The translations under genes were made by a program, and so were the position numbers. The notes beneath the pieces were generated by a model. The model searched no databases, was not told the origin of the DNA, and worked only from the letters and a program-made list of their open reading frames with translations. Positions 49,229-62,300 of a stretch of DNA of 64,000 nucleotides are shown one piece after another. The stretch's first letter is position 1. Each line of letters opens with the position of its first letter. Source of the stretch: Luscinia megarhynchos (lineage: Eukaryota > Chordata > Aves > Passeriformes > Turdidae); assembly GCA_034336665.1 (NCBI GenBank), contig CM067570.1, forward strand, positions 25,377,002-25,441,001, given 5' to 3'.

Positions 49229-50914
49229 CCCTCCAGCTGGGTTTCAGGCTGTGCTGCCCTTCAAAAAGTTCTTCCAGAAGTCCTTCTCACAGGTGGAGAG
49301 CGAAGGACTAAATTACACTAGAAGTATCTTTGTCTAGATGTACAGACATACAGTATGCAACTGTCAGACAGATCAAGGTATGTGAGACACTAAAAACTTC
49401 CAGAAGTTTTCAAGGAAGAGAGAAAGTAAAGGAACCTAGACCTTTTCTTTACAAGGAAAAAAGCTATAATGTGAAAATTCTATTTGCAGAAATAATTCTG
49501 TTGAACATAACTCCATTCATACCTACATCATAGGAATCCATCCACAACAGAGACCATTTTTTTCAGCTATGACAACTGTCTCAATCACTCAAACTCTGTG
49601 ACACCACTGCCACACTGAAGCAGACAGAACATGGTCCCGTTTTGACCATTTGGAACACAAGCCCAAAATTTGGACCTGTGCTGAGCCCTTTTTCAGTGCT
49701 TAAGAACTGTTTGTTAACATACACCCAAACACCACAAATTATGTTCATCATTAAATACCTGGTACAACCTGAGTGACCAAAGCAGCCATGGGCATCACTT
49801 CTTCATTGTCTTCCAACTTGACCACATAGGTTTTTCAGAAATGCTTAACAACACTCCAGTTCCTTTTGTCTTCAACTCATCCCCTGGAGCGAGTTACTTC
49901 TGGAAATGTCTCTCTTTATTAGCTACAAAGAGAGTATAAATGGGCAGGCTAGAGTGATCATCTGACTTCTAGATGCAGATGTCAGGAGGGGAATCCTACC
50001 CTCTGTCTGTCCAACATAAACAATCCTAGCAGGTTGCCCAACAGGGCAAGTGAGGCATGTTGTCCCATAAATGAAATGCCAGCTGGCATCAGATGGGCCC
50101 TATAGAAATCCTGCTGTGCAACGCCCGCTGAGGTTGCTGCAGCGTGTGAGAGCACAAGGTAGCAAAAACCTAAAGGGATATTGGCCTGTCTTGAAAAAGT
50201 AATTTCATTTTATGTCATGACACTGCAAAGCAATTGTGCTCAAAATAACTGTTTTTACTGCCTGAAAACGTTTTTAGTACTTGAGCATCCAGGTGGATTC
50301 AATTGTGCTTGCAATTTTGCAGACATTAACGAGGGAGACTAAATGGCTGAGGCGGGGAAAGAGAACAGCGCTGCCCTCCTGTGAGACAGCCTGACACACG
50401 CACTAGAGCACAGCACAAGCTCTCAGGAGCCTCAAAGTCTAGTCCTGTTTTGACCACTGACTGACAAATGTTGTAAAGCTAAGCATGGAAAATGAAACAC
50501 AACTGTTCTCTGTGTCTTTTACAAAAATAATACTGGCTGAAATCTTCAACAAGTGTAAACTATCAAATAACAGAAATCGCTGACTCCAAAAGAAGCAGGA
50601 TTACAAGCCAAATTCGGTCAGCTTTTAAGAATAAGAATTTCCTTCCTGAGCATCTTTTCCAAAAGCAACATGTGACACAGCATGAATATAAGCAACACTT
50701 GAACTGTTACAAAATACATTAAAAACAAATTACTTAAATCCAGAAATATGATTCTGATGGGCTAAAGCACACTTAGAAGTTGCATTTTTATGTCAGTAAC
50801 TGCTTACAGAACCATATACTTAAATGATGCTCCAAAAGCCATTTTCACTCTTCACGGAAGTTTTCATAAAGAAATAATGTACAAGGCACACTAAACACTG
50901 TCGGGCCAAACACA
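49229..50914. other. Gap between KLF7 poly(A) site and the small gene candidate
   Basis: About 1.7 kb of unique sequence. A few CpGs cluster near 50.11-50.40 kb. If the small gene is real its promoter and 5' UTR should lie here; I see no clear TATA box or strong CpG island. Confidence 0.5.
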
Positions 50915-50932
50915 TTCTACTGTTTATTACAC

Positions 50933-50938
50933 ATATTA
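50933..50938 (-). terminator. Distal KLF7 polyadenylation signal
   Basis: TTTATT on the plus strand is AATAAA on the minus strand. Downstream in the transcript the sequence turns GU-rich (GAATGTGTTTGG and AGTGTTTAGTGTGCC), as expected of a working cleavage site near 50915. Further AATAAA motifs at 53955-53960 and 54714-54719 could give shorter isoforms. Confidence 0.55.
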
Positions 50939-51154
50939 CATTCTTAAATAAAAATGCGTCACATAACATTTTTGCATAGATATCTTACAATATACCAATT
51001 TAAAAAAGAATTATGAAACAGACCAGTAACAAAAATAAATTTTTTCTTCATTAATAATTTTGTAACATTAACATACCACCATCATATAATACAAATAATA
51101 TTTTTAAATCTTAAGACCTTTTGTACAGCAAAAAAACTGACAAAGTAATATATT

Positions 51155-51178
51155 TATATATATATATATATATATATA
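51155..51178. repeat. (TA)12 microsatellite in KLF7 3' UTR
   Basis: A perfect TA dinucleotide run about 220 bases from the predicted transcript end. Confidence 0.9.
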
Positions 51179-51370
51179 AAAAGCTTAAAAAAAATAAAAT
51201 GTCAAAAAAAGGCAGAACTGAGGGCTACAAGATTGGGTACTTCTGTGATATATTAGAAATACCAGAGTAGGCCTGAGAGAACGTGACCGAGGGCATCTCC
51301 GAAATGCACTTGTCAGACACATCTGGTAAAAGAAAAATTATAGTGCAAAATGAAAGTCCTTCAAGCAATG

Positions 51371-51427
51371 TTGTTTGTTTGTTTTTTGTCTTTGTTTTTT
51401 GTTGTTTTTTTGTTTTTTAGTTTTTTA
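51371..51427. repeat. T-rich tract (A-rich in the KLF7 transcript)
   Basis: TTTG and TTTTTTG units, low complexity, within the predicted 3' UTR. Confidence 0.85.
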
Positions 51428-54117
51428 ATAGGGAGCATTCATACATTTTGTTACTGTTAAGAAAAATTCCCCCCAAAAAGTCTAATGTGCGGTAGAGAAC
51501 AAGAAAAGTTTCAAAAAAACCAGAGGGAAAGCAGGTCACTTTGAAAGAAAAAAAAATCTCAGCCTGCATTATTATTTTTTCAATTAGATGAGCAGACATG
51601 CCAAAATAAGGCCTTGTTTCTAAAAGAAAAGCTGTTATGGTTTATATGCAATTATTTCAAAACCAGGTACTTAAATTGGTGCAAAAACCTTCTTGTAGAG
51701 GTATCTTAATTAGTTTAAGCATTTCTTACACTTCAGCTTAACTGCATAGGATGCCAATGCAAACTTGATCCAGGCAATCCCATAACAGGTGCAGCTGCAA
51801 AGTGATTTAACTAGACTGATTTTAATGTAGGGCAGCTTCCCTGGTAGAGACACGGCCTTGATAACAAAGTAGTGTTTAAACCAGTGTTTTGATCTACTTC
51901 CAGAATCTGACAGGTCTGGGGATTTAAATACAGAGTGATGGGTAAAACATACATTGCAAAACATAAAGATCAGCCCTTCAGCCATCAGGCCTTCCAGGGA
52001 CTGCATGTTAGCTTTTCATTTCCCCGAGAGCCCAACAATAAAGGCTAAAATTGCCATGTTTCTGTCCATTCTAGTTCCCTTTAGTGTGTACATGCGAAGC
52101 CCTCATCCCCCTCCCTTCCCACCTCCCCTCCCAATCCCCAAATTTGCAGCCTACTCATTCACAGTACACAGCAACATGTATTTCCCAGCACTGTTGAAAA
52201 CTTTCCTACAGAAGCTGACATGATTCCTAGAACACAGTGGCAACAGCAAGTGCCCTCCCTAAATGAAAGCAATAGGCACGGTTGGCTACTACAAACTGTA
52301 AGTCAGTAGCTCAGTTTGCTCTTCTGTGTAGGTATATACAGTATACTGTTGTACATCCACACCCACACAGAGACAGGGTGGAGAACCTGTTTTCTGGCAG
52401 TATATAGAAGTTAGGACCAAAGCACTTTAAAAAAAAAATCATCAAAGCTTTCATTTTGAAAATCGTAGAGTTCCGAACTTCAATTATTACACCAAAAATG
52501 CCATCAACAAGCATTAAGGAAAACTATAAAACCCTGTTTCTAAAATGATGCCTGCACTTGAAAGTTTTCAGGTAGGGAAATTCATTCTTGAGGTGATAAA
52601 GGCAGTCTACTCCCCATCTCGACATTTTTATGTATATAATTTATATATACAACTACATCATTATATATATAACTTATATAGCACAAGTATTCTCAAGACT
52701 TCTTCCTCTAAGAGAGGAGGAAATTCTCAGCTTTACAACACAGATCTTAGTACCTGGTAGGCCAGATCCTACAATGGCCAGATCTAGTCCTTACAATGCT
52801 AAATCCTGCCACTGAAGCCTGTGCAGTGCTGTGGAGGAGAAAGACTGCAGTAGTCATTTCTAAACTATTAATAAAAAGAGACATAAGTGTGACATAAGGA
52901 AGAAAAACATCCAAGTTCGATCTGGAAAAGATAGTTCATGAAAGCGTAGTTTAAATGCTAATGAAAGACAGGCAAGACTTCTCAATGAGTAGTTGTAATA
53001 TCTTGGGAGAAAAATATTTCCATTTTTTCAAGAAAGAGTTAGTTATTGTCAAGCATTGTTCTTGGTATGTAGATATCTTTACAAGTGCAATTCTATCTGA
53101 AATCAGCAAAAAGTACTTTAGAAGTTCTGCGTTAGAGCATCCCCCAGGATATGAAAGCTCAAAAACAGTCTTACTGGATGGAATGACAGAATGTCCCAAG
53201 TCCTGAATGAAATCAAGAGTAAAAGCCCTTGATCCACTGAGTGCTGGCCTTGTAACATTAAATTATTTACAAACTTTTCCTCTTTTTAATTGTTTTAAAT
53301 TTAAAGATTTTGACATACATTAAGAGAAGAGGAAGGGAAACACTTAAGGAAGTTGGACTTCATCAGCTTTGTCAAAAGTACCAATTATCACCTCTTTTGT
53401 ATACAGATAAATAAAGTGTGTTAAATAGGAGGAGCAACCCTTATATTAGATCCAAACACCAAATTGTCGAGGGTCAGATAAAAATGAGGGAGAAAGCCTG
53501 ATTCTTAGATATCAGAAAGGTCACAGCTAAGATATACTCAGTCATTGCAACAACCATATTGATCAACTCCATTTTAGCTATATACCCTAGTGATTAGTTA
53601 ATTTTTTATGCCTGAAGCTAAAACAATTCCAAAAGCAAGGATTGAGGGATCCTCTTGTATTCACGTTCTTATTCCCCATCTGTGTTTGAACATGCATTAA
53701 GTGAAAATGTGCTACCCCAAGAAAAATAGCAATTCCAAAAAGTTTGAGGGAAATAAGAATTAATTAAAAAAAGGTCCACCTTTGTAGAAATATGTTGGCT
53801 TGGATTTCAGGTCCTGGAAACCACTTCTGAGACATCACATTGAGTCTTCCAGGCTAGCAAACTTGTTTATCTGGCTGGTCCCTACAGGTGTGACACATAT
53901 CAAGGTATGATATTGCTTCATACTGGTATGCTAAGGGTTTGGGTTTTTTAAAGATTTATTCCTCTCTAGGCCTCCCTCATGAGGAAACCTTATTAAGTTT
54001 AACAAAATGAAACTCTCAGAATTCGAGAAAAACCTACAGATCTGCCCTACAGTCTGTTTCATCAGCACAAGACTATGAAGAAATAGAACCAGTACACATT
54101 TCATCAGTGAGAGCTGT

Positions 54118-54275
54118 GAAATGAATCACAGAAACAGAGAAAATTAATATTGGAAGGTACTTCTAGAGGTCACCAAATCCAACATTCAACCCTTTGTTTA
54201 AAGAAAGATTAGTGAGATCAGACTGCTCAGGGCCTTGTCCAAGACATTGAAAGAATCCAGAATTTCACTCTTGTT
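54118..54275 (-). mobile_element. CR1 LINE fragment, minus orientation
   Basis: The order AATCACAGAAACAGAGA, TGGAAGGTACTTCTAGAGGTC, CCAAATCCAACATTCAACCC is the reverse complement of a CR1 3' end (AGAATCA...GGTTGGAAAAGACCTCTAAGATCATCAAGTCCAACC type). It is more diverged than the other copies. Its sense strand is that of the KLF7 transcript. Confidence 0.65.
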
Positions 54276-54930
54276 GCCAGTTTAGCCAGGTAATGCAGCT
54301 GTCTAGACTGAGTACCAGCTACTGAAAAAGAGCAACTCAGAGATAATGAATAATACTCTGGATTCTGCCATCCACTTTTAGACCAATCTCTATAAAATAT
54401 ATCTTATACTTTATGCTGCTCTTTATCTCCTAAGGAGAAAACCAAACAGAACAAAGATGCACTCAAGTGTTGTTTAGTATAAGAAGTGACTAAAATACAG
54501 CATCATGTGTCTTTATATTTGATACAGTACAAATGAAACAATAAATTTTTTAGTACAAAGTGAACCTCAATGATCATGTTGAGAAAAACAGAATTTTGCT
54601 AGCCAGGCCTCAAGCTGGAGGTACAGAACTATATTTCTATAAGCATATTTTTATGCACAGATTCAGAACATTTGATTAGAAACACTATTTATAACAGTGC
54701 TTCCTAAATTATTTTTATTAGTCAGTTTTCAAAATAGAATCTTAACTGCCTTATCTGTCTCAGATAATGGAAAAATCCAGAACAAATGAATTTTATCAAC
54801 ACTGTCGTATACGAAGCACACCTTTACCTGGAATATTCTGTCTTGGTCTCCCCATTACAAGAAAATTATTGACATATGGGAGAAAGTCTAGCAGAGAGTC
54901 ACCACAAAAGTAGTGGAACACATGATGGAT

Positions 54931-55300
54931 GAGGAGAGGCTGAGAGACATGATTTAGCCTTAGGAAGAGAAGGGTAAGTGTAGATCTTATTGCTATCACC
55001 AAATACCTAACCAAGACTGCAGAGAAGAAGCCAGACTCTTCTTGGAGGTGCACAGTGGAAGAGGCACTGAAAACAGGTTTGAACGTGGAAAATTTCTACT
55101 TGACACATAAGATTTTTGAATTTTTTTTTTTACTATGAAAGTGGTTAAATATTGGAACAGCTTGCAGAGAGGTTGCAGAATTTCCATTCTCGAGAATATT
55201 TAAAACCCAGCTGGATATGGCCATAGGCAACCAGCTCTAGTTGGAGGTTGGCTAAGATGGCTTGGAGGATCCTTTCCACATGCATGATTCTATGATTGAC
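54931..55300 (+). mobile_element. CR1 LINE fragment, diverged
   Basis: Recognisable CR1 blocks: GAGGAGAGGCTGAGAGACAT at the left, a central ATTGGAACAGCTTGCAGAGAGG, then GGATCCTTTCCA and a TGATTCTATGATTG end. A poly-T run interrupts the middle. It lies antisense in the predicted KLF7 3' UTR. Confidence 0.7.
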
Positions 55301-56498
55301 AGCTCTGATCCCTAGTATTATTTAGCTAATCACAAAAACTCACATTTGTTTTAGTTGCTTCCTCGGTCTACGCTATTTTGTGAGACTTTTAGTTCAATTT
55401 GTTCTCATCCTATAGTTCCATGGCCTTGGAAACCACAATCTGACTCTTATAAAGCCTTCTCTTTTGCAAATAGACATAAATCTTGAATTGAAGGAAACAA
55501 GGTAAAGCTTCTCCTTTCTACAGCTGGTTAACTCAGTCCTCAACTGTCACCAAATTCACAGGTTTGCTTTCAAGAAGTCTTACACAGAGCCCTTCCTCTT
55601 TAGTCTGATTCTACTCATAATGTACAGAGAGAGGACAATGTACAACTTTAGCAAGGAGACACAGGCCCAAAAAGGAATTAATTTTAACAGACTACACAAG
55701 TTTGAAGAGTACAGCTTAAATATCAGCAAAGAAACAAAACTTGTCATTGTAAAAAAAACAATCCTGGCATGTGTCACTAATTATGCTTTTCAAAATGGAG
55801 ACTCCTTCTATAAAATAGCAAAGTTACTGTTCAAAATTTTAGTAATGACTAAGACACTTGCATGAGTACCCAAAAACTGAAGTCAAGAGATTGACTGGGT
55901 ACACCATATATACAGCTGAAAAATATCACCCTTTTCAAACATAAGAGGTGGTTCCAAAGCTCAAATTTTGGCTTCAGAGTTCAAGACCTGCAACAAAGCC
56001 TGAGAAACTTGAAGTCCGCCTTTTACTCCCCTTTTTTCTATGTTTTTTTCAGACTATTTGGATCCAGGATTTACATGTAGGCCTGCCTTTTGAACAAAGT
56101 GAAGAGATATTTCAGCTTTTTTTCCCCTGGCCCTTGTTCTGTCATATTTAAATAAGATGCCAAGAAGACCATAAATGACCACTGGAACTAAAAAACAGTC
56201 TGGCGTGACTTTTTCCAATTTAAATAGAGACTGGTGTTTAAATCATCACTTAAAAATTAAGGTTTGTATACTACTGATAACATGTCTAAAGGCAGGTGTG
56301 CTCAGATGGCGAAGGGGAATATTTATGCAGGTTCACAGCCAATGAATATCATAGTGGAGAATTTGAGAGCATAAATTTTGGGACACTACAGTAAGGAAAT
56401 TCTAGGATTCTCTTATACTTTTTTTAATCTAATGCACTCACTGGATGCTCTACAGTTTCACAAAACTGAGGTTTCAGTTCCCATTAGACATCTTCCTG

Positions 56499-56807
56499 AG
56501 GGGCAGCAGAGGGGCAGCACCAATCTCTGTTCTCTGTTGACCAGTGACAGGATCTAAGGGAATGGGATGGAGCTGTGTCAGGGGAGGTTCAGGCTGGACA
56601 TTGGGAAAAAGTTCTTCACCCAGAAGGTGGCTGGGCACTGGAAAAGCCTCCCCAGTGAAGTGGTCACAGCCCCAAGCTTGCCAGAGCTCAAGGAGCATTT
56701 GGACAACACTCTCAGGCACATGGTGGGATTCTTGGAGTGTCCTGCACAGGGCCAGAAGTTGGACTTGTGGGTCCCTTACAACTCAGGATACTCTGTGATT
56801 CTGTGAT
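56499..56807 (+). mobile_element. CR1 LINE 3' end, well preserved
   Basis: Clear CR1 consensus blocks in order: GGAATGGGATGGAGCTGTGT, CAGGGGAGGTTCAGGCTGGA, AAAAAGTTCTTCACCCAGAA, GGGCACTGGAAAAGCC, GGGTCCCTTACAACTCAGGA and a terminal TGTGATTCTGTGAT repeat. Antisense in the predicted KLF7 3' UTR. Its low divergence makes it the youngest copy here. Confidence 0.92.
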
Positions 56808-56956
56808 CTGGCAGGATGCTCTATATATTCTAACACAAATTGGATTCTAGGGCCCTCAGTCCCAGTGAAACAGCTGGGTGGAATGGCCATAAAAAGTATG
56901 CAATACAGAAGTAGAGAAATACGAGATTGTCAGCAAGCAGTGCTCTGCAATTTTTA

Positions 56957-57006
56957 AATGTATACATATATATATATAAGCATATATATATACACATATA
57001 GAGTAT
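56957..57006. repeat. TA-rich low-complexity tract
   Basis: Imperfect TATATA/CATATA runs within the predicted KLF7 3' UTR. Confidence 0.85.
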
Positions 57007-59304
57007 AGTTAGTTTTAAATCTTTGGAATAAATTCAATTTTTCTTCTCTCTCTTTCTTTCTGACTTTCTTTCACTCTCTCTTATGCTCTTATCACAAATA
57101 TTACATCATTGCCCTAAAAGATGGTTAGATTTTGGTCCATATTTCATGCCATATGGGCCAGACATCGTATTTCCCCCCTGTCCCCAAAGTGTTCAGTTGA
57201 CAGTCACAGTGTTTTGTGAAAACTGTGAGGAAAACCAGCATCTTTTGAATAAATTCAATCTCTCACTGGAACCAAAGGTTGCAAAATGCTGAGAATTCAA
57301 GTGCCAAGGATCCCGGTGACAGCTCTTAAAAACATCTATTGAGTTTCTTGTTTGCTCTTTTTTCCCCTTAGAGTACAATTTTACCTCCCAAAACATAAAT
57401 TAAGGGAAATATTTAACAGTCAATGAGTCAAAACAGTCAAAGAAGGGCAATTGGCTAATACATTATAAAAGAGCAGCAACCATTTGTGGACCACACGCTA
57501 TTTTGTTTCATTTCTAGACACATCTTGTAGGGATGGTCCGCAATATACAAAATGTACAACCTAATGACCACCTGCCTGATTGCACAGGCCATTTTTATGG
57601 TCCTAAATGCAGTCTTTGGAGTCAGGGCCAGTGCCAAATAGGTTCAAATACAAGTTATGGCAATACATTATTTAGTTGGTTTTTTTTTTCTTTTGTAATG
57701 AAGACTTTAATCCACTTTGAGCCAAAGAAATCAAATTATCAATATGACGGAAGGGTGAGCATGAGACCTCCACTTCTCCTTGATGATTCACATCGTAGGC
57801 CAAAATGGACCTCTAGGTTAGTAATACTTTACACCAACCATTAGGAAATGCCTCACTGCTGTATGTAAAATCCCTTCCTTCACGACTTACATGGTTACAT
57901 TTTTTTATATAGGAGTGGGCTACAGCATCAACTTGATGAACAGAAAAGCAGGACTTTGATAATTTCTTTTAATAGGCTAATGCTGAATGAAGCCATTGTA
58001 CTTGGAAGAGGTTCTTGATTTCCTACTCAGAGACTGGAGTAGGATTTTTGGCTTGGGGGGGGTTGTGTGTAAGATGCTCAATAAACAGGTTTAAATTAAA
58101 ATGTCTGCAGGTGCTCTTTACAGAAACAAAAGGGTAATGTTTTAAATTGGTTAATAGAAGAACTGCAAGAAAAACCAACATAATTCACCACTAAATCACC
58201 GTGGGTTGTGGCTAATATGCTCACATGATGTGGAAGGAATCCTGTAGTCATGCCTGTGTGGCCAGTCCCAGACTGATATCCAGGTGAAGACAAGGAGTTC
58301 TGAAGATCACTTGTTTGTGGAGAAAAGAGAAAAAAGGTTTAAGCTTCCAAACAAGCTTTGAAAGTTTTTTGTTCAAAAAATAAAGAAGTAGTCCTAGTAT
58401 GGCAATAAGGTGAGGCTTACAGAGATATTAGGTGCTGTATCTCAGGGGTTTATCCCTTGGCTACTTAGCCATCGTGGCAGCAGCTTCCAGAGTCCCTAGT
58501 GCATATGTTGTGCAATAGCCAAAAAAAAAAAAAAGTTAAAATAAAAACAACCAACAAAAATATAATCCTCCATGAAGTCTACATAAACTCAGGCCAAAAA
58601 GAGGATGTTTGTGTCACAAGTGTCACTCCACAGTCTACTGCCATTAAGGCCACTGGTATTGACTTAAAAGGATCTCAATAGCTTAGTTCTAGGAAGAAGA
58701 ACCAAAACCAAGACTGACAGGTCAAAGTGTCTGTGAGAAGTCTGATGCACTGAACATTAGGAATTCTCAGAGAAAGAACAAAAAAACCAAGAGGTTAATT
58801 TTGGCCACCAAACTGGGATTTGGTTTTCTAGGTCATTGTTTTTCCCCCGTCTATTTAAAAAGAAAGTTAGTGCTACAAATATGCAACTTCAAGACCACGT
58901 ATTGTTCTACTGAGTTGCACTGAGAAGCAAGTTAGATAAGCCCCTCCTACTGCCATCCACTGCAGGGAAGCTTCCTCTGTTTTCTTTGATTTCCATTGGC
59001 AAAAACAGGAAACAAATCCAAGAGGGATGAAGTACTGCAAGTAATTGTTCTTTTTCACTGACTTCACCTCTATAGCATCTCCTCGCCTGCATCTTCTCCC
59101 ATCCAGCTGGGGCAAGGCATAAAAGAACTGATGTAGGTATTGAAGTGTAGCTGGGTGCATGACACTGTGAGCATGTGGTCCCTGTACAGAGGATTATATG
59201 GGATCAAGTTCTCTTCTCTTGTAAGGTAGCACGTTGTAACTTGAGTTCCACTTTCATCTCACAACACTTAGCCCAGATGACATCCATGCCAAGCTGACCG
59301 ATAT

Positions 59305-59356
59305 TTAGATGTGTCTCTTCATGTGGAGGGCGAGGTGATCCGACCTGGAAAAACAC
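59305..59356 (-). CDS. KLF7: KLF7 last coding exon (C-terminus of third zinc finger)
   Basis: Krueppel-like factor 7 is a nuclear activator that binds GC/CACCC boxes through three C-terminal C2H2 fingers. On the minus strand the acceptor ATATTGCAG is followed by 52 nt: one base finishing an Arg codon, then CFSRSDHLALHMKRHI and TAA. This is finger 3 from its recognition helix (RSDHLAL, contact residues Arg, Asp/His and Leu) to both zinc-binding histidines; the two zinc cysteines belong to the preceding exon, outside the window. The terminal Ile fits KLF7, whereas KLF6 ends in Leu. KLF7 is also the convergent neighbour of CPO in human. Only this exon is inside the window; the phase-2 acceptor fits the KLF6/7 gene structure. 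Confidence 0.92.
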
Positions 59357-62300
59357 CTGCAATATAAAGCAAGCAAGAAATGAAATAAGTATAGGATTTT
59401 GGAAAACAGGGTTTCTGCTCCTTCCTTGTTATGTACAGGAGAAAATACATATCCCGGTTTAGAGACATTCCTTGGGTTATCCATGGATTGCCCCCAAAGC
59501 CTGTGTGATTGACCTCTGTGACCACAGATAGACAACTATCCTTGTTCTTCAGCAGCTAAAGAGACAACTTTTATCCTTTCCCTGTTCCTCTCCCTCTCGC
59601 TTCTTTCACTATGTCAGACATCAGGGAAGAGTGCTCATTTATGCATCTGTACTATAAAACCAAATACTTAGTATGTGTGTGTTTGCATATTAAAAAAATA
59701 AAGAAATAAGTTTTATTCAAGTACTCAGCAACGCCATTTTTTAAAATACCAGCCTTCTCAAGTGCCCACTCCTTGTAAAAGAATGATGTTAGTTTTGAAA
59801 CTGAATTCTCATTTTCAAACCCCAAATTGGAGGGAAACTGGTTCAGAGTTTGGAGGCTGACAATCCATCAGGCTTCATATCTCTTCCTCTCTCTCAGCTG
59901 GGAATCTGGGTGGTAGGTAATATATGGATTCTGATGAATATTATCTCCCTGAAAGATGTTGACAGAAGATATTATGCCTATTTTGTAAGAGTGAGAATTG
60001 AAAGACAGAGAAGGAAAGGAAGTTGTAAATCACACAGGTGTGGTAAAACCAGAAGGAAAAAAGAAAGCCAGGACTTGAGCTTTCAACTTCTGCTCTTTAT
60101 CCACAAAGACTCTTCCATCCCATAAGAAAACATAACGTTTTGTCATTCTGAACATGCAGCTGGATCCTGATAAGATAGGCTCCATACCCATTAGCTATGG
60201 AATTGAAAGTACCAATCCATAACACCATCACAGTGTCCTTTAAGATACGTATGGCATCGGAAAGCAAACCACAGGAGAAGCAGGTAGTGGTTCTGGCTGC
60301 CTACCCCACAGCCCTAAGATGCAGCTTGTCACAGGGGCAGGACTCAGACGCACTCAGAAATTAAACTTCTACCAGAAACTTCAGTTGAGCATTTAAAAGC
60401 AGGAGGTTTTCAAGTTCTCTGCAAATTCTGGCTTACCTTCTTTCCACCTTAAGCCATAAGATACTGGCTAATTTATTTTAAAAACATTTACTACAAGTAT
60501 CACACCAACCCCCAGACACCTGTGGCTTTTGAGTAAACTGTAGGCTGGGTCTCTGGGCTCCAAGAACACTAGGAAAAGCTACTTACAGAACTGATTTGCC
60601 TGGCATGTCTTTTCAGTCCTCCACAGAACTAAAGCAGCCACCAATAATGGTCTGAAGAATATTCAAATGGCTTATTGTTAGAACCAAGACAGCTCATATA
60701 CAGGCATCAAGTGTATTTTTAAAAAAACAGTAGTTGAGCGTTTTGTAGTTTTCAGAAAGAAGAAGCAGAACAAACTGAACAACCCCCCAAGAAAGCCAAT
60801 ACTGATAGACAAAAAAAGAACAGTCGATCTAAATACCCAAAGGATAAACATCCTAAGCAGAGAAAGGCTGATAAAGAGAAGAACTATAAAAACAAAGCTA
60901 TTTTAAATAGTTAGGGGACCTTTTCTATCTTGTTTGCTGCAGTATTCCACTGCACATGTAATTGATCTGCATCTACACACAAAGATGAGTGATCAAGAGG
61001 TACATTTTTAAGACAAAGAAACCTTGAAACAAGACAACTTCCACAAGAAAAGTCATTTATTCATCTTCTATGAATGAACAATGAGCACAGCTCTGCCCAA
61101 ATTATCTCTTCTCTACTGGCAGTGTTTACCGGGGAGTTCATACTTTCAGAATGGTAAAAACTGAAGACTTCAAAGTAGGATGGAGAAGGCATTCCTCCAA
61201 GGTGCTACATGAGGCACAGCAAGACACACATGAATCTGACACTGGACACTGGACCTTCAACACAGCAGGCTCACACAGCTAGAATTTTCTAGCCCTAGAG
61301 TGACAAAATACACCCTTGGACCAACATCTCTCTCATCAATCTTAAACTGAGAAAGCAGCATGCTCTGGCTACAAGGGCTGCCAAAACAAAACAACAGCTT
61401 GAGTGGCTGCCAAAAAGACAAGCACCAGCTGGCACTTCAGTCTAGGACTAGTCATAAGACCCCCACCCAAGCACAGCTTTTCCTCTCCAATTGTCTCCTA
61501 TAGATGCAACCCAGAAAAGTGTGTGCTGAGTCACACCATAGCCAGATCTATTAAATTATAGATTCAGTACATTGTTTCACATCAATAACTACCATATTAG
61601 CATCTGTAATATTTTTATAGGTAATAAAATGGTGCTATATTTACTGGTTTATAGCTAATAAAATGGTACAATACTAATTCTTCACATTCTCCTGCTGACT
61701 AATTCAGTTAGTATCTCTTGGTAAGGCTGGTGGATGTGGATATTTATTTTCAACTGTAAAACAGTCCATACAAAATTTTTTGCAGCTAAATCACACTGTC
61801 AATATTGATTACTGGACACACTTTTTTTTCCTTTCTGGGACTAGAGGCAGCAGTGGAAGAGGCTCCACAGGATAAACTGTCAAAGAAAACTACTCTCAAA
61901 ATCAAAAATCAAAGAACAGGGGCTTGCTGGTCTCTAGTCCTGCCCATGACATGAGACTTGCTCTGTACCTCTGGCTCTACACCTCTTTCAGTCCCAGATC
62001 AGCTTTGCACATCACCCATGGGCCCATCACAGCCTTCTCCATCATCCCTCCCCCAGTCTAGCTCTTCCTAGAAAGAACAGTTTATGCTAGAATAAGACAC
62101 TCTAATTATAAGTCATACAGGGATGTGTGATACAAGAATTCCCTGCTCCTAAACATGATTCCTTCCTTTCTCTTTTTGCTGTATCTCCTTAGCAACACAA
62201 TACTGCTTGGCACTAAAGCCTCTGAAGGAGAAAAAGGGAAGGTAAGTACAATGAGTGAATATATTGCTCAGCCATCTTTCCTACTAGCTGTGGATTTTGC

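Larger units (their letters stand above)
50915..59304 (-). other. KLF7: KLF7 3' untranslated region, about 8.4 kb
   Basis: Follows the KLF7 stop codon without a further exon. It is AT-rich, with TA runs, and ends at the distal AATAAA at 50.93 kb. Mammalian KLF7 mRNA also has a 3' UTR of several kilobases, so the extent is plausible, but it is inferred from signals and not from transcripts. Three CR1 fragments (54.1, 55.0 and 56.5 kb) account for about 0.85 kb of it. TGTAnATA Pumilio-type motifs on the transcript strand occur at 52333, 52644, 53264, 55907 and 56987. No credible open frame lies inside it. Confidence 0.6.

Noticed and set aside
56474..56806. Three overlapping frames of 79-84 codons
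   Set aside because: All fall in the well-preserved CR1 3' end and are not genes.
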